64,000 nucleotides of DNA from JAOUEA01 sp963790335 (GTDB lineage Bacteria > Actinomycetota > UBA4738 > HRBIN12): NCBI GenBank assembly GCA_963790335.1, contig CAWBOB010000008.1:496001-560000 (forward strand). Reading direction: 5' to 3'. The translations under genes and the position numbers were made by a program. Numbering within the stretch: the stretch's first letter is position 1; the number at the start of each line of letters is the position of its first letter. This document shows, piece after piece, positions 54,193 through 64,000 of the stretch. The notes under the pieces are model-generated. The model saw only the letters and a list, made by a program, of their open reading frames with translations. It did not search any database and was not told the origin of the DNA.

Positions 54193-54953
54193 ACCCGAGC
54201 GACGTCGTCGTCGTCGGCAGACAGGAACACGGTGGTCACGCCCCGCTCGAGGGCGTCGGCGACGAGCGCACTGGTCACCGCGGCGCCGAGACCCCGGCGC
54301 CGGTACGAGGGAAGCGTCGCCACCCCGACGATCTCGCTGGTCGCCTCGAGCGGCTGATGCGCTCCCACTGCCGCCATGACGCCCGAGACGTCGGCTGCTG
54401 CCGCGATCGTGAGCCCGGTGAGCATGCGACCACGTTGGAACGCGATCGTGTCCCTGTTCGCTCGTGCGGCCGCCCGTGTGGCCTCGGCGGCGCCTTCTGG
54501 CCCCACGGCGGTTCCACGTGAGGCGAATCCGACCTCGGCAACGGCGCCGAGGCCCGCGAGATCGTCGTCGGCGTCCACGATCCGCACGGCGGCGCCGGGG
54601 GGAGGTGCGGCCGGTGCGAACGCCCCGACGGACAGGGCCATGAGGGGGTGCCGCACGACGCGCATGCCGTCGCCGGATGCGGCGGGGGCGACCTCGGGCG
54701 CGAGCTCGTCGATCCACTCGAGTGCTTCGGGTTGGGCGAGCGATCGCTGACGCCGGCGGACCGCCCGCACGGCCTCGACGTCGATGCTCGCTCCGCCGGG
54801 TGAGGGCCGGGCGTAGTAGCGCCAGCCGTGCCCCTCGTTGAGGAACAGCGTGAACGGTCCGACCGTCTCGGCCTGGGCGCCGGTCCTCGGCGCGGCGTCG
54901 AGGTAGGCGTCGATGCGTCGGAGCAGGTCGTCGTCGGGCACGTGGGCGACCAT
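54126..54953 (-). CDS. GNAT-family N-acetyltransferase
   Basis: A 275-residue protein. The C-terminal half is a GNAT domain: EIVGVATLPSYRRRGLGAAVTSALVADAL carries the acetyl-CoA loop RRRGLG, and VFLSADDDDVARVYERIGFRRIG the closing motif. The N-terminal half (PDDDLLRRIDAYLDAAPR to GWRYYARP) is a related but degenerate domain, common in two-domain GNATs. The start at ATG 54953 is where homology begins. Confidence 0.85.
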   Translation of the reverse strand: MVAHVPDDDLLRRIDAYLDAAPRTGAQAETVGPFTLFLNEGHGWRYYARPSPGGASIDVEAVRAVRRRQRSLAQPEALEWIDELAPEVAPAASGDGMRVVRHPLMALSVGAFAPAAPPPGAAVRIVDADDDLAGLGAVAEVGFASRGTAVGPEGAAEATRAAARANRDTIAFQRGRMLTGLTIAAAADVSGVMAAVGAHQPLEATSEIVGVATLPSYRRRGLGAAVTSALVADALERGVTTVFLSADDDDVARVYERIGFRRIGTAGAASIPSGE

Positions 54954-55169
54954 ATGGCCGCGCAGACTACCGTGCCCTGCTCGACGCACACGCGGGGTTC
55001 GGTCGCGATGGCTCGCCCTTCGACCTAGGCCGAAGGTCGCGATGTTGCCTGCTGCGCACGGGAAGGGGCTGTTCTTCAGCCCTCCCCCACGTGTAGCGTA
55101 CGCCTGGAACACCGTCCCGCGGCGAACCGTGGTCGCGCATCGGTGCAACCGGAGATAGAGAGGCTTCCC

Positions 55170-56798
55170 ATGACCCGTTACCTCTGTGCCCACCCCGGCC
55201 ACGAGCGCAAGGGACGCGCCCACGCGGTCGACGTCACCGCTCAGGTCCGGCTCGAGCGTGAGTTCCTGCCGCGGGAGTCGTCCTACCTCGCGTCGACCGA
55301 CGATGTCATCGAGCGCGTGATGCGGGTTGGCACCGACGATCCGCTCGAGCGTGTAGCGCAGGTCCGGCGCATCCTGTCGGGCACGACCGCGCCCATCGAC
55401 GCTCCCGTCGTGCTCGAGGCTCGTTCGGGAACCGAGCCCGGAGGGCGGGTGCCGGGCCTGTACGAGCTGGACGAGCTCCGGCGCGCCGACCCGTCGATCG
55501 CGACCCTCCTCGACCGGCGGCTCGACGCCTCCCCCGGCGTAGACGATGTCATCGTGCTGACCGACGCCGAGCCCGGACCCGCCGTGGCGGAGACGGCGAC
55601 CGCGACCGAGACCATGACCTCCACCCAGCTCGACCAGGTGCAGCGAGCGAGCCTGCTGCCGCAGGGGGTCTTCCCGGTGATGGAACTCTCGACCCGTATC
55701 GCGGAGGCCGCCCCCGACCGGGACTCGATCATCGACGCGATCCGCACGACACCGGTGATGGTTCCCGCGCTCGCCGAGCGCACGGGGCCGTGGCGCGTGG
55801 TGGTCGAGTGCCCCACGCCCGTCGGTGACCCACCGGTGCAGCACCGGGTCGTGTTCACCGGCCTCGGCCACGATGAGCCCGCCGACGTGCTCGGCACCCC
55901 GGCCGTCGGATGGGACCTCGCCCTCGAGGACGCGGCGATCGTCGATCTCGCTCCGCCCACGCCGAGTCTGCGTGCGGAGCGACGCCTGCGGTTCACGCTC
56001 GTTGCCGAGATGGTGATCGCCGCTGGGCTCGCAGGCCTCGCATGGGCGTCGGGCGCGCTCGCGCACGCGGTGCGCGAGACGCCGGGCTGGCTCGGCTTCG
56101 CCGTGACCATGGCGATCGCCGCGATGGCGGTCGGCCTCATCAGCCTGTTCGGCCGCAGCGACGCGGAGGGCAACGCCAACGACACGTTCGTGCTGCGTCG
56201 GCACTACGCGAGCCGCATGCAGCTCTTCTCGGTGTCGGCCATGATCTCGGCGGGGATCTTCACCGTCGCGCTCGCCTCGGCGATCGTCCCACCCATCCTC
56301 GACGCCGATACCCCGGTCCCCGCCCCGACGGTCACGTTCGCGGCGGGAACGCGCGTCGTGACCGCGACCGTGCAGCTCGACGCGAGCGACGTGGCGACCG
56401 ACGACCTGGTCACGGTCGAGATGCGTCAGTACTCGGCCGAGGGTGCACCGGGCGTGCTGATCGGCCGTGTCACCGCGAGCGGTGACTCCGCCGGACGGGT
56501 GCCGGTCAGTGAGACGGTCGCGCTCGATCGCGGGGCGCGATACATGAGCGTCCTGGTCGCCGTGGATGACCGATCGATCGGCTCCTGCTCGCCGTTGGGT
56601 GGTTCCGGTGCCGGCTGCACGATCCTGTCGGTTCCGCCACTCGGAGCGGGCGTGGTGCGATTCGTGCCGGCCGAATCCACCGACGTGCTCCTCGCGGAGA
56701 CCGTGCCGACCCCGAGCCCGACCATCGCTCCGAGCCCGACCATCGCTCCTGGGTCCTCGATCTCGCCGTCGATCTCGCCGACGACCACGATCCCGTAA
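55170..56798 (+). CDS. Large membrane protein of unknown function
   Basis: A 542-residue protein from ATG 55170 (GGAGATAGAG upstream). Residues 1-280 are soluble, with no domain I recognise; the first residues RYLCAHPGHERKGRAHAVDV hold a Cys-His cluster. Two membrane segments follow (LVAEMVIAAGLAGLAWASG and GFAVTMAIAAMAVGLISLFG), with a third near residue 360 (SAMISAGIFTVALASAIVPP). The C-terminal domain is beta-rich and ends in a Ser/Pro/Thr tail with repeats of SPTIAP. It may be a surface-anchored sensor. Confidence 0.6.
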   Translation: MTRYLCAHPGHERKGRAHAVDVTAQVRLEREFLPRESSYLASTDDVIERVMRVGTDDPLERVAQVRRILSGTTAPIDAPVVLEARSGTEPGGRVPGLYELDELRRADPSIATLLDRRLDASPGVDDVIVLTDAEPGPAVAETATATETMTSTQLDQVQRASLLPQGVFPVMELSTRIAEAAPDRDSIIDAIRTTPVMVPALAERTGPWRVVVECPTPVGDPPVQHRVVFTGLGHDEPADVLGTPAVGWDLALEDAAIVDLAPPTPSLRAERRLRFTLVAEMVIAAGLAGLAWASGALAHAVRETPGWLGFAVTMAIAAMAVGLISLFGRSDAEGNANDTFVLRRHYASRMQLFSVSAMISAGIFTVALASAIVPPILDADTPVPAPTVTFAAGTRVVTATVQLDASDVATDDLVTVEMRQYSAEGAPGVLIGRVTASGDSAGRVPVSETVALDRGARYMSVLVAVDDRSIGSCSPLGGSGAGCTILSVPPLGAGVVRFVPAESTDVLLAETVPTPSPTIAPSPTIAPGSSISPSISPTTTIP

Positions 56799-56893
56799 CG
56801 ACCTCCCTCGTCTCCGGGGTCAGCCGTTCGGCGTAGAACATCTCGGCCGTGTTCCCGATGCGCCCCGCCGGGTCCTGATGCGAAGGTCGGCCC

Positions 56894-57913
56894 ATGCGGC
56901 GCGAGGGGAGGGGGGCGGTGGTCGACCTGGCGCTGGACCTCGTCGCGCTCGACGGGTCCACGCACACCGGAGAGGTCGTCCACCGGCTTCCCACGGGAAG
57001 GGGATGGCGCTTCGAGCCCGACTGGGATGGGCTCAACGTGATCGCCCGGTTCGGTTCGGCGACGCGTGCCGATCGCCTCATCTCCGATCGAGGCCGCAGC
57101 TTCGACCGCTTCTTCCCCGAGCTAGTGCAGGCGATTCGGGTGATGTCCGTCGGCGAGGTGGTCGTGCGAGGGTCGCTCATCGTGGTCGGTCACTCGGGCA
57201 TCGATCACGAGGTGGTGCGCAGGCGGCTGCATCCCTCCCAGAGCCGGGTCGCGTCCCTGGCGGAGGCCACGCCGGCCACCCTCGTGCTCACCGACGCGGT
57301 GCAGCGCGGGGGGATGGACCTCCAGGCGTCGACCATCGACGAGCGGCGCCGCATGCTCGAGCGCTTCGCATCCGAAGCCTCGATCGAGATGGCTCCTTCG
57401 CGTCTGCGTCGCACGCCGCAAGACCGCGCCTTACTGGTGTCGCCGCAGACCTTCGACCGCCGGGTGGCGCACGCGTGGCTCCTCGACCGTGACGACACAG
57501 GACGCGAGGGCGTGATCGCCCGTCACGCCGACGGTCGGCGCTGGGTTCGTGTGCGCCGGCTCCGGACCGCCTCGTGCGTCGTGACGGGATTCCGTCGTAC
57601 CGGCTCGGGGGAGGTCGGTGCGGTGCGTCTGGGCATGTACGACGATGGCGAGCTCGTCGACGTGGGCAGGACCGTCGCCCTCCGACGGGCGCCCGCGCGC
57701 AGGCACATGGCGGGGGTGCTGAAGACGGTCGACCCCGTGGCGGTGACCTTGTCACCCCTGCGGTCGACGTGGGTCGGGGTGCCGCCGGCGCTCGCGTGTG
57801 AGGTTCGATTCGAGCGGGTGCAGGGCGGGCGGTTCCGACAGGCCGCGACCTTCGTGCGGTGGCTGCCAGAGCTCGATCCTCGCTCCTGTACGACGCAACA
57901 ACTGAGCCGCTGA
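56894..57913 (+). CDS. ATP-dependent DNA ligase homologue lacking catalytic residues
   Basis: A 339-residue protein that aligns across the ligase adenylation and OB domains of LigC/LigD-type enzymes. GWRFEPDWDGLNVIARFG corresponds to motif I WxFEPKWDGxR, but the nucleotidyl-accepting Lys is Asp43. DGEL is RGSL, EGVVAK is EGVIAR, and the motif V lysines are arginines. The end FRQAATFVRWLPELDPRSCT matches the OB-fold tail. The frame is intact, so it looks like a maintained pseudoenzyme. It could bind DNA ends without sealing them. Confidence 0.7.
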   Translation: MRREGRGAVVDLALDLVALDGSTHTGEVVHRLPTGRGWRFEPDWDGLNVIARFGSATRADRLISDRGRSFDRFFPELVQAIRVMSVGEVVVRGSLIVVGHSGIDHEVVRRRLHPSQSRVASLAEATPATLVLTDAVQRGGMDLQASTIDERRRMLERFASEASIEMAPSRLRRTPQDRALLVSPQTFDRRVAHAWLLDRDDTGREGVIARHADGRRWVRVRRLRTASCVVTGFRRTGSGEVGAVRLGMYDDGELVDVGRTVALRRAPARRHMAGVLKTVDPVAVTLSPLRSTWVGVPPALACEVRFERVQGGRFRQAATFVRWLPELDPRSCTTQQLSR

Positions 57914-57993
57914 CATCGCACGGACCCCCCGCAGCGCGCCCGTGCGCCGCGAGGCTCAGGTGAGGGGGCCGACGTTCCGATGATAGGCACATC

Positions 57994-60030
57994 GTGTCGC
58001 ACGACGGTCCGACCTCGCTCGATCTCGACCTCGAGTTCAGGCGCTTGTTCCATGCGTCGCCCGAGGCGTTGTTCGTCGTGCGCGGCGGGCGCATCGAGAG
58101 CGTCAACGCCCGACTCGTCACGCTGCTCGGCTCCGATCCGACCGATGCCGCTGTCGACGATCTGATCCCGGAGTGGCGTGAGGACCCCGACCGGGCGGTG
58201 CCGTACGAGGCCTCGCTCCTGTGCCACGAGGGTGATCCGTTGCCGGTCGAGATCCGTGTCGGTCCTCTCGACGACGAGGGCGCGGTCGTCTCGGTGCGAG
58301 ACGCCCGCGAGCTGATCGCAGGGCGCGAGGCGTCGATCGCCTTGGTGGAGGCGGAAGCCCGCTACCGCAGTCTCGTGGAACAGATCCCGGCGGTCGTCTA
58401 CGCCGACGACGGGAAGGTCACGAGCTACGTGAATCCGCAGATCGAGTCGATCCTCGGCGTCACGCCCGAGGCGTACCGGGCCGATCCCGATATGTGGCTC
58501 CGCATGGTGCATCCGGACGATCGCAGCCGCGTCGAGGCTCAGAGCATCGCGTTCATCGCCGGCGGCGGAGCCGACCTCGATGACTACCGCATGGTGCGAC
58601 CCGACGGACGCGTGGTCTGGGTGCGAGACCGCGCGTACGCCCACCGCGACGCCGACGGCAGGGCGGTGTTCGAGCACGGCATCCTGTTCGACGTCACCGA
58701 GCTCAAGGAGGCCGAGGCCCGGGTCGCGCACATGGCCTACCACGACAGCCTCACCTCGCTGGGCAACCGGCAGCTGTTCGAGCAGACGCTCATGCTGGCG
58801 GTCGAGCGAGCCAAGCGCGACGACAAGGCGGTCGCGGTGGTCTTCCTCGATCTCGACAACTTCAAGCTCGTGAACGACTCGCTCGGTCACCACGCCGGTG
58901 ATCTGCTGCTGAGCGAGCTCGCCGAACGTCTGCGCACCTGCACCCGCGAGACCGACCTCGTCGCCCGCCAAGGCGGCGACGAGTTCCTCATGCTGCTCGC
59001 GGATCTCGAGATGACGGAGGTGGAAGCGTCGGCAACCCGGGTCGCGGATCGGGTCGTCGAGGCGCTTGCCCAGCCCTTCGAACTGCACGGAACCGAGTTC
59101 CATGCCGCAGGATCGATCGGCATCAGCGTCTATCCGCGTGATGCGCTCGATGCCGAGACGCTGCTGAAGAACGCCGACATAGCGATGTATCGCACGAAGC
59201 GAACGGAACCGGGAGGCCACACGTTCTTCGCCACGGAGCGTGACGACGCGGCCCACAGACTGTCGTTCGAACAGCGTCTGCGGCATGCCGTCGAGGAGCA
59301 GAGCTGGGTGCTGCACTACCAGCCCGTGATCGACCTCGCCGACCGGCGCATGGTGGGAGCCGAGGCGCTGATCCGCTGGAACGACTCCCACGGCATCGTG
59401 CCGCCGGGCGAGTTCATCCCCGTCGCCGAGGAGCTCGGTTTGATCGAGGCGATCGGCGACTGGGTGATCGATCGCATCGCAGAGCAGCAGCGGGCCTGGA
59501 GGCAGGCGGGGCTCGACCTCGAGCTGTCGTTCAACCTCTCCCCTCGGCAGCTGTGGACACCGCGGCTCGCGGAACGCGTCATCGAGAAGCTCCGCGATGC
59601 CGGCGTCGATCCGTCGACGGTGCAGGCCGAGATCACCGAATCGACCGCCATGGTCGACCCCGATCGCACGCAGCGCACGCTTCGCGAGCTGCATGCCTGG
59701 GGACTGCGTTTGGCGCTCGACGACTTCGGCACCGGCTATTCCTCGCTCTCACGGCTGAAGCACATGCCCGTCGACGTCCTCAAGATAGACCGGGAGTTCA
59801 TCCGCAACGTGGACAAGGACGTCCGTCTCGCCGGCATGGTCCGGGCGATGATCCAGGTCGCGCAGTCGCTCGACATGGTGCCGCTCGCCGAGGGGGTGGA
59901 GACCGAGGCTGAATACGTCTTCCTGCGTTCGAACGGCTGTCGCCTCGCGCAGGGGTTCTGGTTCGCCTACCCGGTGCCTGCGGACGAGCTCGAGGCTTTC
60001 AGCGACAAGCCGCTGCCCCTCGGCAGCTGA
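57994..60030 (+). CDS. PAS-PAS-GGDEF-EAL cyclic-di-GMP signalling protein
   Basis: A 678-residue cytoplasmic protein. A first PAS-like domain (FRRLFHASPEALFVV) spans about 10-110; a second PAS/PAC (YRSLVEQIPAVVY to VFEHGILFDVTELKEAEARV) spans about 120-250. The GGDEF domain keeps RQGGDEFLML and LDLDNFKLVNDSLGHHAGD, so diguanylate cyclase activity is possible. The EAL domain keeps EALIRW, LDDFGTGYSSLSRLK and LAEGVETEAE, so phosphodiesterase activity is possible. No membrane segment. The start is GTG 57994. Confidence 0.93.
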   Translation: MSHDGPTSLDLDLEFRRLFHASPEALFVVRGGRIESVNARLVTLLGSDPTDAAVDDLIPEWREDPDRAVPYEASLLCHEGDPLPVEIRVGPLDDEGAVVSVRDARELIAGREASIALVEAEARYRSLVEQIPAVVYADDGKVTSYVNPQIESILGVTPEAYRADPDMWLRMVHPDDRSRVEAQSIAFIAGGGADLDDYRMVRPDGRVVWVRDRAYAHRDADGRAVFEHGILFDVTELKEAEARVAHMAYHDSLTSLGNRQLFEQTLMLAVERAKRDDKAVAVVFLDLDNFKLVNDSLGHHAGDLLLSELAERLRTCTRETDLVARQGGDEFLMLLADLEMTEVEASATRVADRVVEALAQPFELHGTEFHAAGSIGISVYPRDALDAETLLKNADIAMYRTKRTEPGGHTFFATERDDAAHRLSFEQRLRHAVEEQSWVLHYQPVIDLADRRMVGAEALIRWNDSHGIVPPGEFIPVAEELGLIEAIGDWVIDRIAEQQRAWRQAGLDLELSFNLSPRQLWTPRLAERVIEKLRDAGVDPSTVQAEITESTAMVDPDRTQRTLRELHAWGLRLALDDFGTGYSSLSRLKHMPVDVLKIDREFIRNVDKDVRLAGMVRAMIQVAQSLDMVPLAEGVETEAEYVFLRSNGCRLAQGFWFAYPVPADELEAFSDKPLPLGS

Positions 60031-60039
60031 AAAGGACGT

Positions 60040-60576
60040 CTACCACCCGTCCCGATGCACCACGTCGTCGAAGGCCCGACGGTTCGGGCGATCGATCGGT
60101 GCCAGCTCGTGCCCCGACGGCCGGCCCAGGGAGATGAGCCACATGCACTCTCGATCCTCGGGCACACCCAGCAGGTCACGCGCGAGCGCCTGGTCCTCGA
60201 TGGCGGCATGGCAGCTCCCGATGCCGAGATCCGCCGCCGCAAGCATGATGCTCATCGACGCCTGACCGAGGTCGAACTGGAAGGTCTCGCGCTCGTCGGT
60301 CTCGCGTGAGGCAGGTGCGACCAACGCGATCGTCGCCGCCGAGCGCGCGACGTGTTCCGCGAAGCGCCAGACCGTCGACAGCTCGACGAGGGTGTCGCGT
60401 TCGGTGACCAGCACGAAGTCCCACGCCTGCTGGTTCATCGACGAGGGCGTGCGGCGGGCCGCCTCGAGGATGCGATCGAACTCGTACGGCTGGATCGGCG
60501 CATCGGCGAACGCTCGCACGTTGCGCCGCGACCTGATGGCGTCCCACGTCTCCACGACGACAGGTTCGCACGACAT
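60040..60576 (-). CDS. Nitroreductase-family FMN oxidoreductase
   Basis: A 178-residue protein. TWDAIRSRRNVRAFADAPIQ gives the FMN phosphate-contacting arginines, AARRTPSSMNQQAWDFVLVT the conserved Ser/Asn region, and ASMSIMLAAADLGIGSCHAA the family core. It uses FMN with NAD(P)H to reduce nitro or quinone compounds. Start ATG 60576; 16 upstream codons lack homology. Converges with the c-di-GMP gene. Confidence 0.88.
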   Translation of the reverse strand: MSCEPVVVETWDAIRSRRNVRAFADAPIQPYEFDRILEAARRTPSSMNQQAWDFVLVTERDTLVELSTVWRFAEHVARSAATIALVAPASRETDERETFQFDLGQASMSIMLAAADLGIGSCHAAIEDQALARDLLGVPEDRECMWLISLGRPSGHELAPIDRPNRRAFDDVVHRDGW

Positions 60577-60672
60577 CGACGATCTCGCTCGTCGCGACAG
60601 AACACCCTGGATCGCACGCGTCATCCCGGGGGATGACGCCGTGAGCGCATCGGGCGGACTACCGTTCGGGTC

Positions 60673-61863
60673 ATGCGCGAGGCGACTTTCTCGGAGCGGG
60701 TGCGGCGCGTCGATCCATTCCTCTGGGACGTCGTCGTCGCTGTCGCGGTGTTGGCCGTCTCGATCGGTGGGGCGATCCTCGGTCGGCCCGCTCCGGACGG
60801 TGCCGGCCGCACGGTCGCCGTCTCCGGACCGCCCGGTGTCGAGGTGTACCTGCTGCTCGTGCTCGGCTGCGCGCCACTCGTGTTCAGGCGGCGCCGACCG
60901 GATCTGGTGCTCGCGCTCGTCGGCGCCGCCTCCGCCGTCCTGGCGTTCCGAGCCGGCGGGTCAGACCTCGCCGTGGCCCTCGTGGTGGCGTCGTTCACCG
61001 CCGCGGGCCATTCGGATCGAGCGGAGTTCCAGCGGCGGATCCTGCCGGTCGCGCTGATGGCCGCGGTGGTCACCTTCTCGCTCGGCTACCCGCGCACGAA
61101 TTGGGTCGAGGTGCTGATCAGCACCACCTTCGCCGTGGGGCTGCCCATGATCTTCGGTCGCGTCGGATTCAACCGCCGGCGACGGATCGCCATCGATCGT
61201 GAACGCGCGGCGCATGATGCGGTGACCGCCGAGCGCGCTCGCATCGCGCGAGAGCTCCACGATGTGGTCGCGCATGCGATCAGCGTGATGGTGGTGCAGG
61301 CCGGTGCAGCCCGCTCGGTCGTCGACCGAGACGCCGCAGCAGCGAAGGCGGCGATCGCTCGCGTCGAGGAAACGGGCAGGGCAGGCATGACCGAGATGCG
61401 CCGTCTCATCGGCATCCTGAAGGCGCAGGATGCGAGCGCCGAGCTGACCCCCGCACCCGGGCTCGGGGCGCTCGACGCCCTGCTCGGCACGATCCGCAAC
61501 GCCGGGGTTCCGGTCGAGACCGTCACGCGGGGTGAGCCGAGGGCGATGTCGCCGAGCGTCGACCTCACCGCCTATCGCATCGTGCAGGAGGCTCTGACGA
61601 ACGTGGTCAAGCACGCCGGGTCCGCGAGCGCCGTGGTCGAGCTGCGCTGGAGCGATGAGGCGCTCGAGCTCCGGGTGGCCGATGACGGACGAGGACCGAT
61701 GCCTGCAGCCGCAGCGACGCCTGGAGCTCCGGTGGGTCATGGCCTGATCGGCATGCGAGAGCGGCTCGCCGTCTTCGGTGGATCGCTGGAAACCGGACCG
61801 AGGGCCGGCGGTGGATTCGTCGTGCGGGCGCGCCTTCCGCTCGACGGAGTGACGGCATCATGA
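60673..61863 (+). CDS. Sensor histidine kinase, NarL/DesK-type
   Basis: A 396-residue kinase. The N-terminal 160 residues have four or five hydrophobic segments. The HisKA_3 phosphoacceptor site is ERARIARELHDVVAHAISVM, and the ATPase has ALTNVVKHAGSASAVVELRW (N box), VADDGRGP and GHGLIGMRERLAVFGG. It should phosphorylate the response regulator that overlaps its stop by 4 bp. Start ATG 60673, with TACCGT ending 7 nt upstream. Signal unknown; the ABC exporter downstream suggests a drug or membrane stress. Confidence 0.92.
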   Translation: MREATFSERVRRVDPFLWDVVVAVAVLAVSIGGAILGRPAPDGAGRTVAVSGPPGVEVYLLLVLGCAPLVFRRRRPDLVLALVGAASAVLAFRAGGSDLAVALVVASFTAAGHSDRAEFQRRILPVALMAAVVTFSLGYPRTNWVEVLISTTFAVGLPMIFGRVGFNRRRRIAIDRERAAHDAVTAERARIARELHDVVAHAISVMVVQAGAARSVVDRDAAAAKAAIARVEETGRAGMTEMRRLIGILKAQDASAELTPAPGLGALDALLGTIRNAGVPVETVTRGEPRAMSPSVDLTAYRIVQEALTNVVKHAGSASAVVELRWSDEALELRVADDGRGPMPAAAATPGAPVGHGLIGMRERLAVFGGSLETGPRAGGGFVVRARLPLDGVTAS

Positions 61864-62534
61864 GCCGGTCGCGCGAGGGTCTCATCGCGGTGCTGATCGC
61901 CGACGACCAGGCACTCATGCGCAGCGGGTTCCGCATGATCCTCGACGCCGAACCCGACATCGAGGTCGTAGGTGAAGGGATCGACGGCGCCGACGCCGTG
62001 CGGGGGTTCGAGCGCCTCCATCCCGACGTGGTCGTCATGGACGTCCGCATGCCGACGATGGACGGCATCGAGGCAACCCGGCGCATCACCGAGCTCGATC
62101 CTGGTGCGAAGATCCTCATGCTCACCACGTTCGATCTGGACGAGTACGTCTACGAGGCCCTGCGAGCGGGAGCGAGTGGGTTCCTCCTGAAGGATCGCCC
62201 TCCCGAGGAGCTCATCGAGGCGGTTCGTGTGATCGCGGGCGGTGACGCGCTGCTCGCGCCCACCGTGACGCGTCGTCTCATCGAAGCGTTCGCCAGCCGG
62301 CCGGAGGCGGTCGTGCCGCCCGCGGCCTTGGACGAGCTCACGGACCGCGAGCGTCAAGTGCTGGTGCTCATGGCGCGCGGACGCTCCAACGCCGAGATCG
62401 CGCACGAGCTGTTCGTGGCGGAAACCACCGTGAAGACCCACGTCGGGCGCGTGCTGCACAAGTTGGGTTTGCGGGACCGGGCGCAGGCGGTGGTGCTCGC
62501 CTACGAATCGGGCCTGGTGCAGCCGGGAGCCTGA
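61860..62534 (+). CDS. LuxR-type response regulator
   Basis: A 224-residue regulator. The receiver domain has ADDQALMRSGF, the phospho-acceptor Asp in VVVMDVRMPTMDG and the switch KILMLTTFD and LKDRPPEEL. The C-terminal NarL/FixJ helix-turn-helix is LTDRERQVLVLMARGRSNAEIAHEL followed by VKTHVGRVLHKLG. Coupled to the histidine kinase; it probably activates the ABC exporter operon 130 bp downstream. Confidence 0.93.
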   Translation: MSRSREGLIAVLIADDQALMRSGFRMILDAEPDIEVVGEGIDGADAVRGFERLHPDVVVMDVRMPTMDGIEATRRITELDPGAKILMLTTFDLDEYVYEALRAGASGFLLKDRPPEELIEAVRVIAGGDALLAPTVTRRLIEAFASRPEAVVPPAALDELTDRERQVLVLMARGRSNAEIAHELFVAETTVKTHVGRVLHKLGLRDRAQAVVLAYESGLVQPGA

Positions 62535-62663
62535 CCGCCGCCTTCCGATCGGTTCCGAGTCCTCCCCGAGGATGACCGAAGAACGGTACCTGCGGACGAC
62601 GGCGCCGCCACCGTGCCTCCCTAGCGTGGTCATCGATCGATGACGACGAGAAGGAGGAAGACC

Positions 62664-63577
<914 letters not shown>

Positions 63578-63581
<4 letters not shown>

Positions 63582-64000
63582 AGGCGCAGATGAGGTCCGA
63601 GTTCAGGAAGCTCTGGACCACCCGGAGCGCGTGGGGTCTGTTGGCCGGGCTGCTGGCGCTCACCGGACTCGCGACGTGGGGCATCCTCGCGGGCATCGAG
63701 ACCGGAAGCGTGGTCGCCTTGACCAGCCTACCGGTGTTCATGGAGCTGATGGTGATCGTGCCGGTGTTCGTTGTCGTGCTCGGCATCCGCTCCTACACCG
63801 ACGAGGGTCGGCACGGCTCGATCGTTCCCACGCTGCTGGCGACCCCCGATCGGCGCCGCGTGATCTTCGCGAAGCTTGCGGTGATCGGCGGGGCCGCTGC
63901 AGGCTTCGCACTGGCCGCGACGGTCCTCGCAGCGGGCATCTCGGCGGCGTGGTTCGCTGCCGCGGGCTCCATCACCCTCACCGTCGACGCGGCAGCCCTC
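63578..64000 (+). CDS. ABC exporter permease (ABC-2 type), 5' part
   Basis: The first 141 codons of a membrane permease, cut by the window end. It starts MKAQMRSEFRKLWTTRSAWG, typical of ABC-2 permeases, then has hydrophobic segments around GLLAGLLALTGLATWGILAG, LMVIVPVFVVVLGI and AVIGGAAAGFALAATVLAAG. The loop YTDEGRHGSIVPTLLATPDRR, which lies next to the ATPase, fits the family. Its ATG overlaps the ATPase stop (ATGA). Confidence 0.88.

Noticed and set aside
56706..56790. Repeat of CCGAGCCCGACCATCGCTCC as a mobile or CRISPR-like repeat
   Set aside because: It is a coding repeat of the Ser/Pro/Thr tail in the 542-aa protein, only two copies and in frame.

Overview
The window is about 70% GC, gene-dense and reads as a chromosome segment of a deep-branching Actinomycetota, most likely an uncultured lineage near Acidimicrobiia or Thermoleophilia. 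The first third keeps the gene order found beside oriC in mycobacteria (parB, cwlM, trx, trxB, rsmA/sigM, murJ, DUF6049, mutT4-type NUDIX, pcnA). F420-type LLM oxidoreductases, a Ni-superoxide dismutase, a PadR/inositol-phosphate synthase pair and a CtpE-type ATPase fit the same phylum. The class assignment is inference. No rRNA or tRNA gene, CRISPR array, insertion sequence or prophage was recognised.

Layout. 1-13.6 kb: origin-proximal block, mostly on the minus strand (D-Ala-D-Ala ligase, aminotransferase, SDR, LLM oxidoreductase, CwlM-like pseudo-amidase, thioredoxin system, ECF sigma/anti-sigma, MurJ, DUF6049, TauE-type permease, NUDIX). 13.7-23.3 kb: PilT ATPase, a decayed SulP/STAS remnant, diacylglycerol-kinase-like protein, CCA-adding enzyme, LtrA, YkvA, CtpE-like P-type ATPase, signal peptidase I. 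23.3-26.6 kb: modABC and its HTH-TOBE regulator. 26.6-32.1 kb: MFS exporter, GNAT, YchF, divergent Ni-SOD and its maturation protease, a secreted beta-helix/RTX protein. 32.3-35.5 kb: zinc metalloprotease, then a cysteine-rich leader ORF with a hairpin ahead of tusA-dsrE-chrA. 35.5-45.5 kb: methyltransferase, MarR-MFS pair, a 54-residue His/Cys protein, second MFS, LLM oxidoreductase, a TolB/cupredoxin fusion, ino1-padR, and an RHH plus degenerate Fic/Doc pair. 46.2-52.1 kb: cobalamin riboswitch followed by btuFCD-cobO-cobU-cobT-cobS, a corrinoid uptake and salvage operon. 52-64 kb: PAC2 protein, tautomerase, methyltransferase, GNAT, a large unknown membrane protein, a DNA-ligase-like pseudoenzyme, a PAS-PAS-GGDEF-EAL protein, nitroreductase, a two-component system and the start of an ABC exporter.

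Two features cut across the window. First, many genes have a TANNNT hexamer ending 6-9 nt before the start codon and no ribosome-binding site, so leaderless transcription looks common. Second, seven otherwise conserved genes (murJ twice, ctpE-like, an MFS gene, ychF twice, the metalloprotease, cobU) are broken by frameshifts that all go in the same phase (+1, equivalent to -2). This suggests a systematic sequence or assembly artefact more than true gene loss, whereas the SulP remnant shifts in both directions and looks like real decay.
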